NCBI GenBank assembly: GCA_005502915.1
Contig: SCMT01000035.1
Location: forward strand, 1-38,530
Source: Lysobacteraceae bacterium 2PB
GTDB taxonomy: Bacteria; Pseudomonadota; Gammaproteobacteria; Xanthomonadales; Xanthomonadaceae
Reading direction: 5' to 3'
DNA length: 38,530 nucleotides
The position numbers were made by a program, and so were the translations under genes. The notes beneath the pieces are model-generated. The model had not been told where the DNA came from. It ran no database searches and worked only from the letters and a program-made list of their open reading frames with translations. Positions 8,071 to 21,847 of this stretch are shown one piece after another (within the stretch, counting starts at the first letter, position 1; each line of letters begins with the position of its first letter).

Positions 8071-8204
8071 GCGCGGATGGGGTGTGCCGTGACCGGTTCG
8101 GGCCTCAAGTCTAGCCGAGGTGGGCGACAAACCGCCGTACCGAGGGGTATGTGCGGTGCCCCGATCGTGTCCACAGATCTGATGGGATTCGCGCGTCCCG
8201 GCGT

Positions 8205-11768
<3,564 letters not shown>

Positions 11769-11885
11769 CGGCGGACCAGCGGTTCCAGCCGAGCAGGTTA
11801 GGTCCGCGAGGGCGTTCGGGCAAGGCTTGACGGACGCGTCCGGGTGTCGCGGAATGCCCGGCCTTTCCTGCCCGCAGCGCCCGCG

Positions 11886-12320
11886 ATGTCCCTGTTCACC
11901 GGCACCTGCCGCTTCTCGCCTCCGCTCGATCCGCGTGGCGGGCGGGTGCGTCGCGACGGCAGCACGACGGATTGGTGGTTGATCCTGGCCTGCGACCCCG
12001 AGCTCGGCCGCTACCTGCGCCACCTGCACCATCTCGATGCGCGGCGCACGACCCAGCTCAGCGACCCGCTGTGGGGCCCGCACGTCTAGGTGGTGCTCGG
12101 CGAGGTGCCGACGGACCTGTCGGCCTGGAAGGACCGCGAAGGCGCGCCGATGGCGTTCGAGATCGTCTGGACGCCGCAGGCGATCGGCGACTACGTCTTC
12201 TATCCGGTCCGCTGCGACGCCGCGCTGGACTATCGCGAGCGATTGGGCCTGCCGCGCGAACCGAAGTATCCGCTGCACCTCACCATCGGCAATTCCAAGA
12301 AGACATCCGGACCGGCGTGA
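11886..12320 (+). pseudogene. 2H-phosphoesterase-like gene with an in-frame amber codon
   Basis: A plus-strand reading frame of 145 codons opening MSLFTGTCRFSPPLDPRG is interrupted by TAG at 12087-12089. The same frame resumes for 76 codons. Both halves read as one protein, with no shift in frame or codon bias: GSTTDWWLILACDPELG and LSDPLWGPHV before, and VVLGEVP, YVFYPVRCDAALDYRE and PKYPLHLTIGNSKK after. The two His-containing motifs, GPH-V-stop and LHLTIG, have the H-x-[S/T]-x spacing of 2H phosphoesterases (possibly the 2H-SAK branch, linked to RNA repair). The stop sits where the first Ser/Thr belongs, and TCG (Ser) to TAG is one base change. The gene lies antisense between rnhB and dnaE. 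It may be dead, recently inactivated, or a base-call error; the family call is moderate. Confidence 0.65.
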
Positions 12321-12338
12321 TCCGGATGCGCTCGCCGG

Positions 12339-13013
12339 TCATCCTGCGTCGCAGCCGGCGTGCAGGGCCAGCAGCGCGCGTACCGGTGCGTAGCTGCGCC
12401 GGTGTTCCGGGCAGGGGCCATGCGCTTTGAGCGCATCGAGATGGGCGCGGCTCGGATAGCCCTTGTGGCGGTCGAAGCCGTAGTGCGGATACTGCGCGTG
12501 CAGTTGGAGCATGCGCCGGTCGCGCGCGACCTTCGCGAGGATCGACGCGGCCATGATCGCCGGTTCGATCGCATCGCCGCCGACCAGGGCTTCGGCGGGA
12601 CAGGGCAGCGCCTTCGGCAGGCGGTTGCCGTCGATCCGCGCGAAGGTCGCCGCTGGCGACAGTCCTTCCAGCGCGCGACGCATCCCGGTCAGCGTGGCCT
12701 GCAGGATATTGAGGTCATCGATCTCTGCGGCGTCGACGAATTCGATGCGCCAGGCCAGTGCGCATTCGATGATCCGCGGATACAGCGCCTCGCGCCGCGC
12801 TTCGCTGAGTTTCTTGGAATCGTTCAGCCCGTCGATCGGGCGCGTCGGGTCCAGGATCACCGCTGCGACGGTCACTGGCCCGGCCAGCGGCCCGCGCCCG
12901 GCTTCGTCGACGCCAGCGACGAGTTGTCCCGATGCATGACCGGAACCTGCGTGCGCACCGCCATCGAACAGCCCTGCCGCGCCAGAGGGGGCGCCGGATC
13001 GACGTCGCGCCAC
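12339..13013 (-). CDS. rnhB: ribonuclease HII
   Basis: A 224-residue enzyme that cuts the RNA strand of RNA-DNA hybrids and starts removal of misinserted ribonucleotides. The first motif [14 protein letters not shown] holds Asp36 and Glu37. The other two acidic residues expected are in [10 protein letters not shown] and KVARDRRM, and the DSKKLSE and [13 protein letters not shown] segments are characteristic. There is no in-frame ATG near the front. GTG at 13013 is chosen because it follows the lpxB stop codon by one base (TGAGGTG), giving translational coupling. That leaves about 30 Gly/Ala-rich residues before the core, so a start at a non-ATG codon further in cannot be excluded. Last gene of the lpxD-fabZ-lpxA-lpxB run before the 2H-like remnant. 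Confidence 0.95.
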   Translation of the reverse strand: MARRRSGAPSGAAGLFDGGAHAGSGHASGQLVAGVDEAGRGPLAGPVTVAAVILDPTRPIDGLNDSKKLSEARREALYPRIIECALAWRIEFVDAAEIDDLNILQATLTGMRRALEGLSPAATFARIDGNRLPKALPCPAEALVGGDAIEPAIMAASILAKVARDRRMLQLHAQYPHYGFDRHKGYPSRAHLDALKAHGPCPEHRRSYAPVRALLALHAGCDAG

Positions 13014-13014
13014 C

Positions 13015-14229
13015 TCAGACCGCCCGGACGTAGCCCAGGTCGCGTCGCGCGACGCCGAGCAGCTCGGCCACGGCTTCCGCCGCGCGCGCGGACGCATCGC
13101 GACGCAGCTGCGTGTGGATGTCCGTGAAATGCGGGAGCAGCGCGTCCACGGCGGCGGGCTGGCCCAGCCAGCGCAGGCAGGCGGCGGCGAGTTTCTCCGG
13201 CGTGCAGTCGTCCTGCAGCAGCTCGGGCACCAGCGGAGCGTCGGCCAGTACGTTCGGCAGGCTGACGTAGCGGGTCTTGAGCAGCTTGAAGAAGGTGACG
13301 ATGCGGTAGGTGGTGGGGGAGATGCGGTGGCCCACGACCATCGGCCGCTTGCAGAGCATGCCTTCCAGCGCGGCGGTACCCGAGGCCAGCAGCACGGTGT
13401 CGCTGGCGATCATCGCGCGCTGCGCGTCGCCGTCGAGCACGCGCACGCGCGCGGCGAGGTCCGGCTGCGTGGCCAGCTGCGCGCGGATCGCGGTGTCGCA
13501 CTCGGCGTTCGCGGCCGGCAGCAGGATCTGCAGCGCCGGAATGGACTGCGAGACGAGTCCGCCCGCCTCCAGGAACGTCGGCAGCATCTTCTCGATCTCC
13601 CCCAGGCGGCTGCCGGGCAGCATCGCGAGGACCGGCGTCTCGTCCGGGATCACCAGGGCATGCCGCGCCGCGAGGCGATCGGGCTGCATCGGGATGGCGT
13701 CGGCCAGGGGATGGCCGACGAAGCGGGCATCGACGCCGTGTTTCGCGTAGATCGGCGGCTCCATCGGGAACAGGCAGAGCACGCGGTCCGCGCTGCGCCC
13801 GATCTTCGCGGCGCGGCCTTCCCGCCAGGCCCAGACCGACGGGCTGACGTAATGCACGGTGCGCACGCCACGCTGCTTGAGCCATTGCTCGACGCCGAGG
13901 TTGAAGTCCGGCGCGTCGATGCCGATGAACACATCGGGCCGCCACGCCAGCAGGCGTTTGCGCAGGTTCGCGCGCAGCTTCAGCAGGCGCGGCAGGTGCT
14001 TCAGCACTTCCGCCAGGCCCATCACCGCGAGTTCCTGGCTGTCGTGCCATGCATCGAGGCCCGCCGCGCGCATCGCCGGGCCACCCACGCCCGCGAATTC
14101 GGCCTGCGGGAAGCGCGCGCGCAGCTCGGCGATGAGGCCGGCGCCGAGTACGTCGCCGGAGGCTTCACCGGCGACGAGCGCGATGCGCAACTGGCCGGAT
14201 GGCGGGGTTCGGGAGTCGGATGAGGTCAC
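13015..14229 (-). CDS. lpxB: lipid-A-disaccharide synthase
   Basis: A 404-residue GT19 glycosyltransferase. It joins 2,3-diacylglucosamine-1-phosphate (lipid X) and UDP-2,3-diacylglucosamine into the tetraacyl disaccharide of lipid A, at the inner face of the inner membrane. Recognisable segments are [19 protein letters not shown] at the N-terminus, [59 protein letters not shown]-type [16 protein letters not shown], and [23 protein letters not shown]. The 14-residue polar leader before LRIAL is not conserved and is probably flexible. It follows lpxA by 70 nt and runs into rnhB with a one-base gap. Confidence 0.96.
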   Translation of the reverse strand: MTSSDSRTPPSGQLRIALVAGEASGDVLGAGLIAELRARFPQAEFAGVGGPAMRAAGLDAWHDSQELAVMGLAEVLKHLPRLLKLRANLRKRLLAWRPDVFIGIDAPDFNLGVEQWLKQRGVRTVHYVSPSVWAWREGRAAKIGRSADRVLCLFPMEPPIYAKHGVDARFVGHPLADAIPMQPDRLAARHALVIPDETPVLAMLPGSRLGEIEKMLPTFLEAGGLVSQSIPALQILLPAANAECDTAIRAQLATQPDLAARVRVLDGDAQRAMIASDTVLLASGTAALEGMLCKRPMVVGHRISPTTYRIVTFFKLLKTRYVSLPNVLADAPLVPELLQDDCTPEKLAAACLRWLGQPAAVDALLPHFTDIHTQLRRDASARAAEAVAELLGVARRDLGYVRAV

Positions 14230-14299
14230 GGCCGGTGTACCAGGGGAACGCCGTCATTGTGCGCCGGGGATGGCGGCTTCGCCATGCCGGTGCCGGGTC

Positions 14300-15091
14300 T
14301 CAGCGCAGCAGCGGGCGCTCGCCGCGCTCGATGAAGTCCAGGAACGCGCGGACGTCGTCGCTGCCGCTGGCCAGTTCGGCGAGTTGGGCCTTGGCGTCGG
14401 CGAGGTTCGCGCCGGACATGTACAGCGTCCGGTAGGCGCGCTTGATCGCTGCGACGCGCTCGGCGTCGAAGCCGCGGCGCTTGAGGCCTTCGCTGTTGAT
14501 GCCGCGTGGCCGGCCGTAGTCTTCCTGCGCCACCATGAGGTAGGGCGGCACGTCGCCGTTGACGAACGCGCCCATGCCGATGAAGGCGTGGGCGCCGATC
14601 CGGCAGAACTGATGCACGCCGGCGAAACCGCTGAGGATGACGTGGTGGCCGACCTCGACGTGGCCGGCCAGCGTGGCGTTGTTCGAGAACACGCAGTCGT
14701 CGCCGACGATGCAGTCGTGCGCGACGTGGACGTAGGCCAGGAACCAGTTGCGGTGGCCGATGCGGGTGATCCCGCCGCCGCTGCCGGTGCCGCGGTTGAT
14801 GGTGACGAACTCGCGGATCATGTTGCCGTCGCCGATCACCAGTTCGGTGCGTTCGCCGGCGAACTTCTTGTCCTGCGGATCGCCGCCGATCGCGGCATGG
14901 CCGTGGATGCGGTTGTCGCGACCGATGCGGGTCGGGCCGTGGATGCTGCAATGCGGTCCGATGCGCGTGCCGTCGCCGATCTCCACCTCCGCGCCGATTA
15001 CCGTGAACGGCCCGATCTCGACGTTCGCGCCGATCCGGGCGTCCGGATGGACGCTGGCCAGCGGGCTGATCGTGGCTGCGCCGGTGGTCAT
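14300..15091 (-). CDS. lpxA: UDP-N-acetylglucosamine acyltransferase
   Basis: A 263-residue left-handed beta-helix acyltransferase that puts a 3-hydroxyacyl chain from acyl-ACP on the 3-OH of UDP-GlcNAc, the first step of lipid A synthesis. Hexapeptide repeats run from residue 8 to about 190 ([14 protein letters not shown] and similar). The catalytic histidine is His125 in HVAHDC, the same number as in E. coli. The segment [19 protein letters not shown], which shapes the acyl-chain ruler, has Gly-Ala-His-Ala-Phe-Ile-Gly-Met, consistent with a shorter-chain or C10-C14 hydroxyacyl donor, but chain length cannot be fixed by eye. The start codon overlaps the fabZ stop by 4 nt (ATGA). Confidence 0.96.
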   Translation of the reverse strand: MTTGAATISPLASVHPDARIGANVEIGPFTVIGAEVEIGDGTRIGPHCSIHGPTRIGRDNRIHGHAAIGGDPQDKKFAGERTELVIGDGNMIREFVTINRGTGSGGGITRIGHRNWFLAYVHVAHDCIVGDDCVFSNNATLAGHVEVGHHVILSGFAGVHQFCRIGAHAFIGMGAFVNGDVPPYLMVAQEDYGRPRGINSEGLKRRGFDAERVAAIKRAYRTLYMSGANLADAKAQLAELASGSDDVRAFLDFIERGERPLLR

Positions 15092-15576
15092 GCCTGGTTC
15101 TGGCCTTCCGCGCAGAGGATCTCGGCGCGCGCCGCTTCCTTGCCGTCGACGCTGGCGATGCCTTCGTACAGGGCCATGTTGCGGATGCGGCGCTTCAGCG
15201 AAACGTGCAGGTCGACGCGATCGCCGGGGACGATCATCCGGCTGAAGCGCGCGTTGTCGACCTTGACCAGGTAGAACAGCTTGTCTTCGCAGGGGGCGTC
15301 GCCGCCGAGGCGCTTGGTCAGCTGGTAGAGGACGCCGCCGGCCTGGGCCAGGGCTTCGATCACCAGCACGCCGGGCATGACCGGCTGCGACGGGAAGTGG
15401 CCTTCGAAGAACTCCTCGTTGCCCGAGACGTTCTTGTAGGCATGGATGCTCTGGCCCGGCTCGAACGCGACGACGCGGTCGACGAGCAGGAAGGGGTAGC
15501 GGTGCGGCAGCAGTTTCTTGATTTCGTTCGCGCCGATGGGCAGCGAGATCGCCTGGCAGGGCTCGGTCGACGTCAT
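15088..15576 (-). CDS. fabZ: 3-hydroxyacyl-ACP dehydratase FabZ
   Basis: A 162-residue hot-dog fold dehydratase that removes water from 3-hydroxyacyl-ACP in fatty-acid elongation, competing with LpxA and LpxD for the same hydroxyacyl pool. The catalytic pair is His60 in [12 protein letters not shown] and Glu74 in VLVIEALAQ. Other family segments are [17 protein letters not shown] and [15 protein letters not shown]. About 12 residues ([12 protein letters not shown]) precede the usual start of homology; this start gives the ATGA overlap with lpxD. It sits between lpxD and lpxA with a 4-nt overlap on each side, so the three are translated as a coupled block. Confidence 0.96.
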   Translation of the reverse strand: MTSTEPCQAISLPIGANEIKKLLPHRYPFLLVDRVVAFEPGQSIHAYKNVSGNEEFFEGHFPSQPVMPGVLVIEALAQAGGVLYQLTKRLGGDAPCEDKLFYLVKVDNARFSRMIVPGDRVDLHVSLKRRIRNMALYEGIASVDGKEAARAEILCAEGQNQA

Positions 15577-16592
15577 TGGGGTTCCTTGTTGCGCGCGGCG
15601 GCCTGGCGGGCCAGCGCGTCGAGCTGTTTGAAACGGGCGGCGCTCTTGCGCCAGCTGCGGTTGTCCATGAGCGGCGTTCCGGACGAGTATTCGCCTGGTT
15701 CGCGGATCGAACTGGTGACCAGGCTCATGGCGGTGACCACCACCCGGTCGCAGACGTCCAGATGGCCAAGGATACCCGCGCCGCCGCCGATCAGGCAGTA
15801 GCGGCCGATCGTGGCGCTGCCGGCGACGGCCGAGCAGCCGGCCATCGCGCTGTGCGCGCCGATTCGGACGTTGTGGCCGATCTGGATCTGGTTGTCGAGG
15901 CGCACGTCCTCTTCCAGCACGGTGTCGTCCAGAGCGCCGCGGTCGATCGTGGTATTGGCGCCGATCTCGCAGTCATCGCCGACGACCACGCCGCCAAGTT
16001 GCGGCACCTTCAGCCAGCGTCCGTGGTCCATCGCCAGCCCGAAACCGTCCGCGCCGAGCACGGCGCCCGGATGGATCAGCACCCGTTTGCCCAGGCGGAC
16101 GCGGCGTACCAGGCTGACGTTCGCGACCAGTTCGCAAGCTGCGCCGACGACGCAGTCCTCGCCGATCACGCAGCCCGGGCCGACGATCGCGCCGGCTTCG
16201 ACGCGCGTCCGCGCCCCGATGCTGACGAAGGGGCCGATGCTGGCTTCGGGCGAGACCTCGGCCGAGAGATCGACCACCGCCATCGCATGCACGCCGGGCA
16301 CGGCGGCCGGGCGGACGTCGAACAGCGCGGACATCTTCGCGAACGCCGCGTAGGGATCCTTCGCGATCAGCGCGTTGCCGGCGAAGCCTTCCGCGTCCTC
16401 CGCGCGCATGACCACCAGCCCGGCGCCGGTCGCGGCGAGCTGGCTGCGGTAGCGGGGATTGGCGAGGAAGGCGAGCTGGTGCGCGCCCGCGCGGGCGAGG
16501 GTGGCGACGCCTTCGATGCGCCACGCGGGATCGCCGCGCAGTTCGAGGTCGAACCGCGCGGCGAGGTCGGCTGCGGAATGAGTGGCGGACAC
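15573..16592 (-). CDS. lpxD: UDP-3-O-(3-hydroxyacyl)glucosamine N-acyltransferase
   Basis: A 339-residue acyltransferase, third step of lipid A synthesis, adding a hydroxyacyl chain to the 2-amino group. The N-terminal uridine-binding domain covers about residues 1-100 ([26 protein letters not shown]). Hexapeptide repeats of a left-handed beta-helix follow ([19 protein letters not shown] onward). The catalytic histidine is His240 in [16 protein letters not shown], and the [14 protein letters not shown] segment is family-typical. The C-terminal helix ([18 protein letters not shown]) completes the trimer. It follows bamA by 33 nt. No skp gene lies between bamA and lpxD, unlike in E. coli. Confidence 0.96.
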   Translation of the reverse strand: MSATHSAADLAARFDLELRGDPAWRIEGVATLARAGAHQLAFLANPRYRSQLAATGAGLVVMRAEDAEGFAGNALIAKDPYAAFAKMSALFDVRPAAVPGVHAMAVVDLSAEVSPEASIGPFVSIGARTRVEAGAIVGPGCVIGEDCVVGAACELVANVSLVRRVRLGKRVLIHPGAVLGADGFGLAMDHGRWLKVPQLGGVVVGDDCEIGANTTIDRGALDDTVLEEDVRLDNQIQIGHNVRIGAHSAMAGCSAVAGSATIGRYCLIGGGAGILGHLDVCDRVVVTAMSLVTSSIREPGEYSSGTPLMDNRSWRKSAARFKQLDALARQAAARNKEPQ

Positions 16593-16625
16593 GGGACGCT
16601 CCGTCCGAGGATCAGAGCGCCGCGA

Positions 16626-19082
16626 TTAGAACGCGCCGCCGAAGGTGAACTGCAGGCGTTCCAGTTCGTCGGTTTCCTCGCTGCGCAGCGGGAAGGCGTA
16701 GCTGATCGAGATCGGGCCGACCGGTGCGCGCCACAGCAGGGCCACGCCCGCCGACGCGCGCAGCTCGCCTGCATCGAAGCTGTCGATGTCCTTGAAGACG
16801 TTGCCGAAGTCCAGGAACGCCGAGACGCGGGCGGCCGGGCTGTCGAGCAGCGAGGGGAAGAACATTTCCAGCGAGCCCACGGTCTTCAGCGCGCCGCCGA
16901 TCGGCTGGCGAACCGCGCTGCCGAGCGAGAAGTCGACCGGGCCGAGGGTGTTGTCGCGGAAACCGCGCACCGAGCGCACGCCGCCAGCGTAGAAATTCTC
17001 GAAGAACGGCAGGCCGGTGGCGACCAGCGCATCGTTGAGGGTCGCGTTCGGACCGCAGTCCGCATCGGAATACTGCTTGGTCGGACGCGGCGGACGGTTG
17101 CCGCGCGCTTCGCAGATCAGCTGCACCTTGTCCGAGCCGTAGCTGTCGCCATAGCCGAGCTGGAAGCGCGTGTTCAGCACCAGGGCGCGGTTGAGCGGCC
17201 AGTACTTCGAGAACTCGTAGTTGAGCTTGTAGTACTCGGCGGTCGAACCGGGCAGGGTGATTTCGGCCGAGACGCGCTGGTAGGTGCCGCGCGTCGGGGT
17301 GAAGAAGTCGTTGCGGGTGTCGCGCGCCCAGCCCAGTTCCGCTCGCCAGGCATGGAACGTGCGCTGGCCGATCGCATCGATGTAGCGGTTGACGCTGACC
17401 GGCGATGCGGTGGGGAAGGTGAAGATCTCGTTGCGATCGATGCCGAACACGAGCGAGACGGTGTCGTTCTCGGTGATCGGCACGCCCAGGACGGTCTGCG
17501 CCGCGGCGCTGGTCGTCGAGTACTGGGCGGTGTTGAAGTCGGAGTTGTCGAACTCGCGCCACCACAGGTTGTAGCCCAGCGACATGCCCGAGTCGGTGAA
17601 GTACGGGTTGAGGAACGAGAACGAGTAGCGCTGCAGGTAGCTGCTGCGCTGCACTTCCACGCTGACCTGGTTGCCGGTGCCGAGGAAGTTGTTCTGAGAC
17701 AGCTGGATCGTGGTGTTCAGGCCCGACAGCTGCGAATAGCCCAGGCCGAAGGTGAAGCTGCCCGAGGTGGTTTCCTTCACGCTGACGACCACGTCGACCT
17801 GGTCGTTGGTGCCGGCGACCGGCTCGGACTCGACCTGCACCGAGCCGCTCTCGAAGAAGCCCAGGCGCTGCAGGCGGACCTTGGAACGGTCGATCGCGGC
17901 CTGCGAGTACCACGCGCCTTCGAACTGGCGCATTTCGCGGCGCATCACTTCGTTGGAGGTGCGGGTGTTGCCCTTGAAGACGATGCGGCGCACGGTCACG
18001 CGCGGACCCGGGATGACCTGCAGGGTCAGGGCGACGGTGCGCTTCTCGCGGTCGATTTCCGGGATCGGCTTGACCTCGGCGAACGCGTAGCCGACGTTGC
18101 CGAGCGCGGCCGTGATCGAGTCGGAGGTCAGTTCCAGCAGCGAGCGCGAGAAGGTCTGGCCCGGGCGCACCAGCTGGTAGAAGTCGATCTGTTCCTTCGA
18201 CAGCACGGTGTCGCCGGTGATCTTCACGTCCGAGATCGTGTACACCTCGCCTTCGGTGATGCCGAGGCTGATGTACATGTCGCGCTTGTCGGGGCTGATC
18301 GACACCTGGGTGCCGGTCTCGGCGAAGTCGACGTAGCCGCGGTCGAGGTAGAAGTTGCGCAGGCGCTCGAGGTCGCCGGTGAGCTTCTCGCGCGAGTACT
18401 GGTCGTCGCGGCGGTACCAGCTCAGCCAGTTCGTCTCGTCCGATTCCCAGGACTTGCGCAGCTCCTTCTCTTCGAAGGTTTCGTTGCCGAGCAGGTTGAT
18501 GTGGCGGATGCGCGCGGCCTTGCCTTCGTCGATGGTGATGGTCAGGTCGATGCGGTTGCGATCCAGGCGCGTGATCTTCGGGGTGATCTCGACGTTGTAC
18601 TTGCCGCGGTTGTTGTAGGCGCGGTTGAGTTCGAGGGTCACGCGATCGAGGGCGAGGCGGTCGAAGGTCTCGCCTTCGGCGATGCCGATTTCCTTGAGGT
18701 TGCGGGTCAGGTCCTCGGTCTTGAGGTCCTTGTTGCCGGTGATCGTCAGCGTGTTGATCGCCGGGCGCTCGGTGACCGTGACGACGAGGATGTCGCCTTC
18801 GCGGTCGAAGCGGATGTCCTCGAAGAATCCGGTCTTGTAGAGGGCGCGCATCGCTTCGCTGATGCGGCCGGAATCGATCTGGTCGCCGCGTTCGATCGGC
18901 AGGTACGTGAAGACGGTGCCGGCGCCGATGCGCTGCAGGCCGTCGACGCGGATGTCCGAGACGGTGAACGACGAGGGCGACGCCGAGGACGCGGCCTGTG
19001 CGAGCGAGGGCGGGGTGTGGAACGAAGCCAGGCTCGTGGCGAGGGCAAGGGCCAGCAGGCGGCGGGTGGGCGTGCGCGTCAT
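16626..19082 (-). CDS. bamA: outer membrane protein assembly factor BamA
   Basis: An 818-residue Omp85 protein, the core of the machine that folds beta-barrels into the outer membrane. A signal peptide (about residues 1-30, cleavage near SLAQA) precedes five POTRA domains from FTVSDIRVDGLQRI (about residue 40) to about 430. Each POTRA domain shows the usual V-I-I-GN/G pattern, e.g. TLTITGNKDLKTED and IVFKGNTRTSNEVMRREM. The 16-strand barrel carries the loop 6 motif VRGFRDNTLGP, and the chain ends RLQFTFGGAF with a terminal phenylalanine, the beta-signal. It lies 158 nt after rseP. No Shine-Dalgarno sequence is visible before ATG 19082; see the finding on its leader. Confidence 0.97.
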   Translation of the reverse strand: MTRTPTRRLLALALATSLASFHTPPSLAQAASSASPSSFTVSDIRVDGLQRIGAGTVFTYLPIERGDQIDSGRISEAMRALYKTGFFEDIRFDREGDILVVTVTERPAINTLTITGNKDLKTEDLTRNLKEIGIAEGETFDRLALDRVTLELNRAYNNRGKYNVEITPKITRLDRNRIDLTITIDEGKAARIRHINLLGNETFEEKELRKSWESDETNWLSWYRRDDQYSREKLTGDLERLRNFYLDRGYVDFAETGTQVSISPDKRDMYISLGITEGEVYTISDVKITGDTVLSKEQIDFYQLVRPGQTFSRSLLELTSDSITAALGNVGYAFAEVKPIPEIDREKRTVALTLQVIPGPRVTVRRIVFKGNTRTSNEVMRREMRQFEGAWYSQAAIDRSKVRLQRLGFFESGSVQVESEPVAGTNDQVDVVVSVKETTSGSFTFGLGYSQLSGLNTTIQLSQNNFLGTGNQVSVEVQRSSYLQRYSFSFLNPYFTDSGMSLGYNLWWREFDNSDFNTAQYSTTSAAAQTVLGVPITENDTVSLVFGIDRNEIFTFPTASPVSVNRYIDAIGQRTFHAWRAELGWARDTRNDFFTPTRGTYQRVSAEITLPGSTAEYYKLNYEFSKYWPLNRALVLNTRFQLGYGDSYGSDKVQLICEARGNRPPRPTKQYSDADCGPNATLNDALVATGLPFFENFYAGGVRSVRGFRDNTLGPVDFSLGSAVRQPIGGALKTVGSLEMFFPSLLDSPAARVSAFLDFGNVFKDIDSFDAGELRASAGVALLWRAPVGPISISYAFPLRSEETDELERLQFTFGGAF

Positions 19083-19240
19083 CTAGTACGTCCGAAGGAG
19101 GGGCTTGGGGCGGGTGGTTCGGTTGGAGCGGTGGAGCGTCGAGCATCGCCTTGGCGGGCGTCAGTCACCGGTGTCGGACGCGTTCCCCGAGCGGCGGTCG
19201 CCGAGCGGGAGGTCGCGGCCGGGCATGGGCGACATCCGGG

Positions 19241-20599
19241 TCATCGGATCAGCCCCTGCAGGTCGTTGTAGAACGCGAGGCCCATGAGCCCCAGGATCAG
19301 CGCCAGCCCGACATACTGCCCGGCGGCCATCGCACGTTCGCTTAACGGACTGCCTTTGACCAACTCGATAAGGTAATACAGCAGCTGCCCCCCGTCCAAG
19401 ACCGGGACCGGGAGCAGGTTGAGGACGGCCAGGCTGAGGCTGAGCAGGGCAAGCAGGCTGAGGTACCAGGCCAGGCCGTTCCGGGCGTAGGCATTGGCGG
19501 CCCGGGCGATGCCGATCGGGCCGGAGACGGTGTCCTTGGCCTCCATCCGGCCGCTGAAGGCGCGCTGGATCATGGCGAACAGCTCGCCGGTCTGGAATTT
19601 CGTCTCGCGCAGCGCGGCGGGCACGGCCTGCAGCGGGCCGTAGCGCAGGACCACGTCCTTGCGGGGTTCCGCCGGGGTCACGCCCAGGCGCCACTGGCCC
19701 GGGGGCGCCGGGTCCTTGCGCGGCACCACGGTGACGAAGCGGCGCCGACCCTCGCGCTCGATCTCGATCCGCGCGCTGCCCGCGGGCCCCGCTTTGGCGA
19801 CCAGCGGCGCGATGTCGGCCCAGTTCGCGATCGGCGTGCCGTCGATCGAGAGGATGCGGTCGCCGGGCTGGAGCGTGCCGTGGCTGGCGCCTTCCGCCGG
19901 GACTTCGCCGACGACCGGCGGCGGGATGTCCTGGTGGCGCGGCACGATGCCGATCTGGCCTAGGGTGGCCTGCAGGTCGCCGCCGGCGGGCAGCCGCGAG
20001 AAATCCATCCGGCGCGTGCTTTCGGCGCCGTCTGCGCTGCGTACGACCACCGGCGTCGGGGCGCGGTCGAGGGCCGACGTGACGAGGGCCATGCTGGCCT
20101 CGGTCCAGGTCGGGGTCAGGCGGTCGCCGACCGAAACCAGGGTGTCGCCGGGGCGCAGGCCGGCCTGTGCGGCCACGCCGCCGACCTGGCCGAGGGTCGG
20201 TGCGTAATCGGGGCGGCCGATGACGAACATCAGCCAGAGCAGGCCGATGCACAGGACGAAGTTGGCGAGCGGGCCGGCGACGGCGATCAGCATGCGCTGG
20301 CCGACGGTCTTGCTGCCGTGGGCCTGGCTGCGTTCGGCCTCGGTGACTTCGCCGACGCGGTCGGCCAGCTCGTGTTCGCCGAGCATGCGGACGTAGCCGC
20401 CGAGCGGGATCGGCGCGACCGCCCATTCGGTGCCGTGACGGTCGGTGCGCATCCAGATCGGCTTGCCGAAGCCCACCGAGAAGCGCAGCACCTTCACCCC
20501 GCACCAGCGGGCGGCGAGGTAGTGGCCGAGTTCGTGGAAAGTGACGAGGATGCCGAGGGCGACGATCAGCCACCAGGCGGAAGCGAGGAATTCGGTCAT
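19241..20599 (-). CDS. rseP: site-2 intramembrane zinc metalloprotease RseP
   Basis: A 452-residue membrane protease that in related bacteria cuts the anti-sigma factor RseA, releasing sigma E under envelope stress, and also clears signal-peptide remnants. The zinc site HELGH is at residues 22-26 in the first membrane helix ([20 protein letters not shown]). The second ligand motif, [11 protein letters not shown], is near residues 395-405. Two periplasmic PDZ domains lie between about 115 and 300 ([15 protein letters not shown] and [14 protein letters not shown]). The start at 20599 overlaps the dxr stop by 4 nt, so the two are coupled. rseA/rpoE are not in this window, so which sigma factor it controls here is not known. 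Confidence 0.96.
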   Translation of the reverse strand: MTEFLASAWWLIVALGILVTFHELGHYLAARWCGVKVLRFSVGFGKPIWMRTDRHGTEWAVAPIPLGGYVRMLGEHELADRVGEVTEAERSQAHGSKTVGQRMLIAVAGPLANFVLCIGLLWLMFVIGRPDYAPTLGQVGGVAAQAGLRPGDTLVSVGDRLTPTWTEASMALVTSALDRAPTPVVVRSADGAESTRRMDFSRLPAGGDLQATLGQIGIVPRHQDIPPPVVGEVPAEGASHGTLQPGDRILSIDGTPIANWADIAPLVAKAGPAGSARIEIEREGRRRFVTVVPRKDPAPPGQWRLGVTPAEPRKDVVLRYGPLQAVPAALRETKFQTGELFAMIQRAFSGRMEAKDTVSGPIGIARAANAYARNGLAWYLSLLALLSLSLAVLNLLPVPVLDGGQLLYYLIELVKGSPLSERAMAAGQYVGLALILGLMGLAFYNDLQGLIR

Positions 20600-21768
20600 G
20601 GCGTGGCCTCGCGGGAGATCGCTTCGCGCACGGCTGCGCGCGTGGCCGCGTCGGCGGCGAGCAGGGCATCGAGCGAATCGGCCGCAGCGTGGGGCATGCG
20701 TTGCAGGGCGTCTTCGACCAGTGCGGGGATGGACAGGAAAGCGATGCGGCCCTGAAGAAAGGCTGAAACCGCTTCTTCGTTCGCGGCGTTGAGCACGGCG
20801 GTGGCGCAGCCGCCGGCATCGAGCGCGTCGTAGGCGAGGCGCAGGCAGGGGAAGGCGTCGAGGTCGGGCGCCTCGAAATCCAGGCGGCCGTGCGCGAGCA
20901 GGTCGAGGCCGGCGACGCCGGAGGCGATGCGCTCGGGCCAGGCGAAGCCGACCGCGAGCGCGGTGCGCATGTCGGGCAGGCCCAGCTGTGCGAGCGTCGA
21001 GCCGTCGACGAATTCCACGAGCGAATGCACCAGGCTCTGCGGATGCACGAGCACGCCGATGCGGTCGCTCGGCAGGTCGAACAGATGGTGCGCCTCGATC
21101 ACTTCGAGGCCCTTGTTCATCAGCGTGGCAGAGTCGACCGAGATCTTCGGCCCCATCGACCACTTCGGATGCGCCACCGCCTGCGCGGGCGTGACGCCCG
21201 CCAGTTCGGCCCGTGAACGTCCCCGGAACGGGCCGCCCGAGGCGGTGAGCTGGATGCGCTTCAGGCCGGCGCGGGCCTGGGCGTCCGGCAGGCACTGGAA
21301 GATCGCGTTGTGCTCGCTGTCGATCGGCACGATGTCGGCGCCGTGTTCGCGCACGGTGTGCATCAGCAGGTCGCCGGCGAGGACCAGCGACTCCTTGTTC
21401 GCCAGCAGCAGGCGCTTGCCGGCGCGGGCGGCGGCAAGGGTGGACGATAGCCCGGCGGCGCCGACGATCGCGGCGACCACGGTATCGGTGCCGGCATCGG
21501 CGGCCAGGGCGTCGATCGCAGCGTCACCGGCGTGCGCTTCGGTCTCCAGCCCGGCTGCGCGCAGGCCGTCGCGCAGGGCGGCATAGGCGGAGCCCTCGGC
21601 GACAGCGGCGTGGGCCGGACGGTGGATGCGGCACAGGTCGACGAGGGCGTCGACGTTGCGGCCGGCGACCAGCACCTCCGCGCGCAGGCGATCGGGATGG
21701 CGCGCGATCACGTCCAGCGCCGAAGTGCCGATGGAGCCGGTGGCGCCGAAGACGGCGACGCGCCTCAT
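20596..21768 (-). CDS. dxr: 1-deoxy-D-xylulose 5-phosphate reductoisomerase
   Basis: A 390-residue enzyme of the MEP pathway that turns DXP into 2-C-methyl-D-erythritol 4-phosphate with NADPH. The Rossmann motif [18 protein letters not shown] starts at residue 4. NKESLVLAG, the metal-binding [12 protein letters not shown], the flexible-loop region TASGGPFRG and [30 protein letters not shown] are all intact. Length is normal. It supplies isoprenyl units used by UppS nearby in the same cluster. It follows cdsA after 79 nt and overlaps rseP by 4 nt. Confidence 0.97.
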   Translation of the reverse strand: MRRVAVFGATGSIGTSALDVIARHPDRLRAEVLVAGRNVDALVDLCRIHRPAHAAVAEGSAYAALRDGLRAAGLETEAHAGDAAIDALAADAGTDTVVAAIVGAAGLSSTLAAARAGKRLLLANKESLVLAGDLLMHTVREHGADIVPIDSEHNAIFQCLPDAQARAGLKRIQLTASGGPFRGRSRAELAGVTPAQAVAHPKWSMGPKISVDSATLMNKGLEVIEAHHLFDLPSDRIGVLVHPQSLVHSLVEFVDGSTLAQLGLPDMRTALAVGFAWPERIASGVAGLDLLAHGRLDFEAPDLDAFPCLRLAYDALDAGGCATAVLNAANEEAVSAFLQGRIAFLSIPALVEDALQRMPHAAADSLDALLAADAATRAAVREAISREATP

Positions 21769-21847
21769 CGGAACGCTCCGCAGGCCGGGCGACGGGAAGG
21801 GGGCAGCATGCGCATGGCAGGGATCGACCGCATCACGGGCGTCAGGT

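Noticed and set aside
12087-12089. TAG as a programmed pyrrolysine or selenocysteine-like codon
   Set aside because: No supporting tRNA or enzyme is in the window, selenocysteine uses TGA, and a single base change from Ser explains it more simply.
11769-12278. N-terminal extension of dnaE by 170 codons
   Set aside because: The polymerase PHP homology begins exactly at ATG 11768, and the extra frame is antisense to the 2H-like gene.
16593-16625. A skp gene between bamA and lpxD
   Set aside because: The gap is only 33 nt, so no skp is present here.
15576-19271. 1231-codon plus-strand open frame opposite lpxD and bamA
   Set aside because: Antisense shadow of two conserved genes, with the same artificial amino-acid composition.
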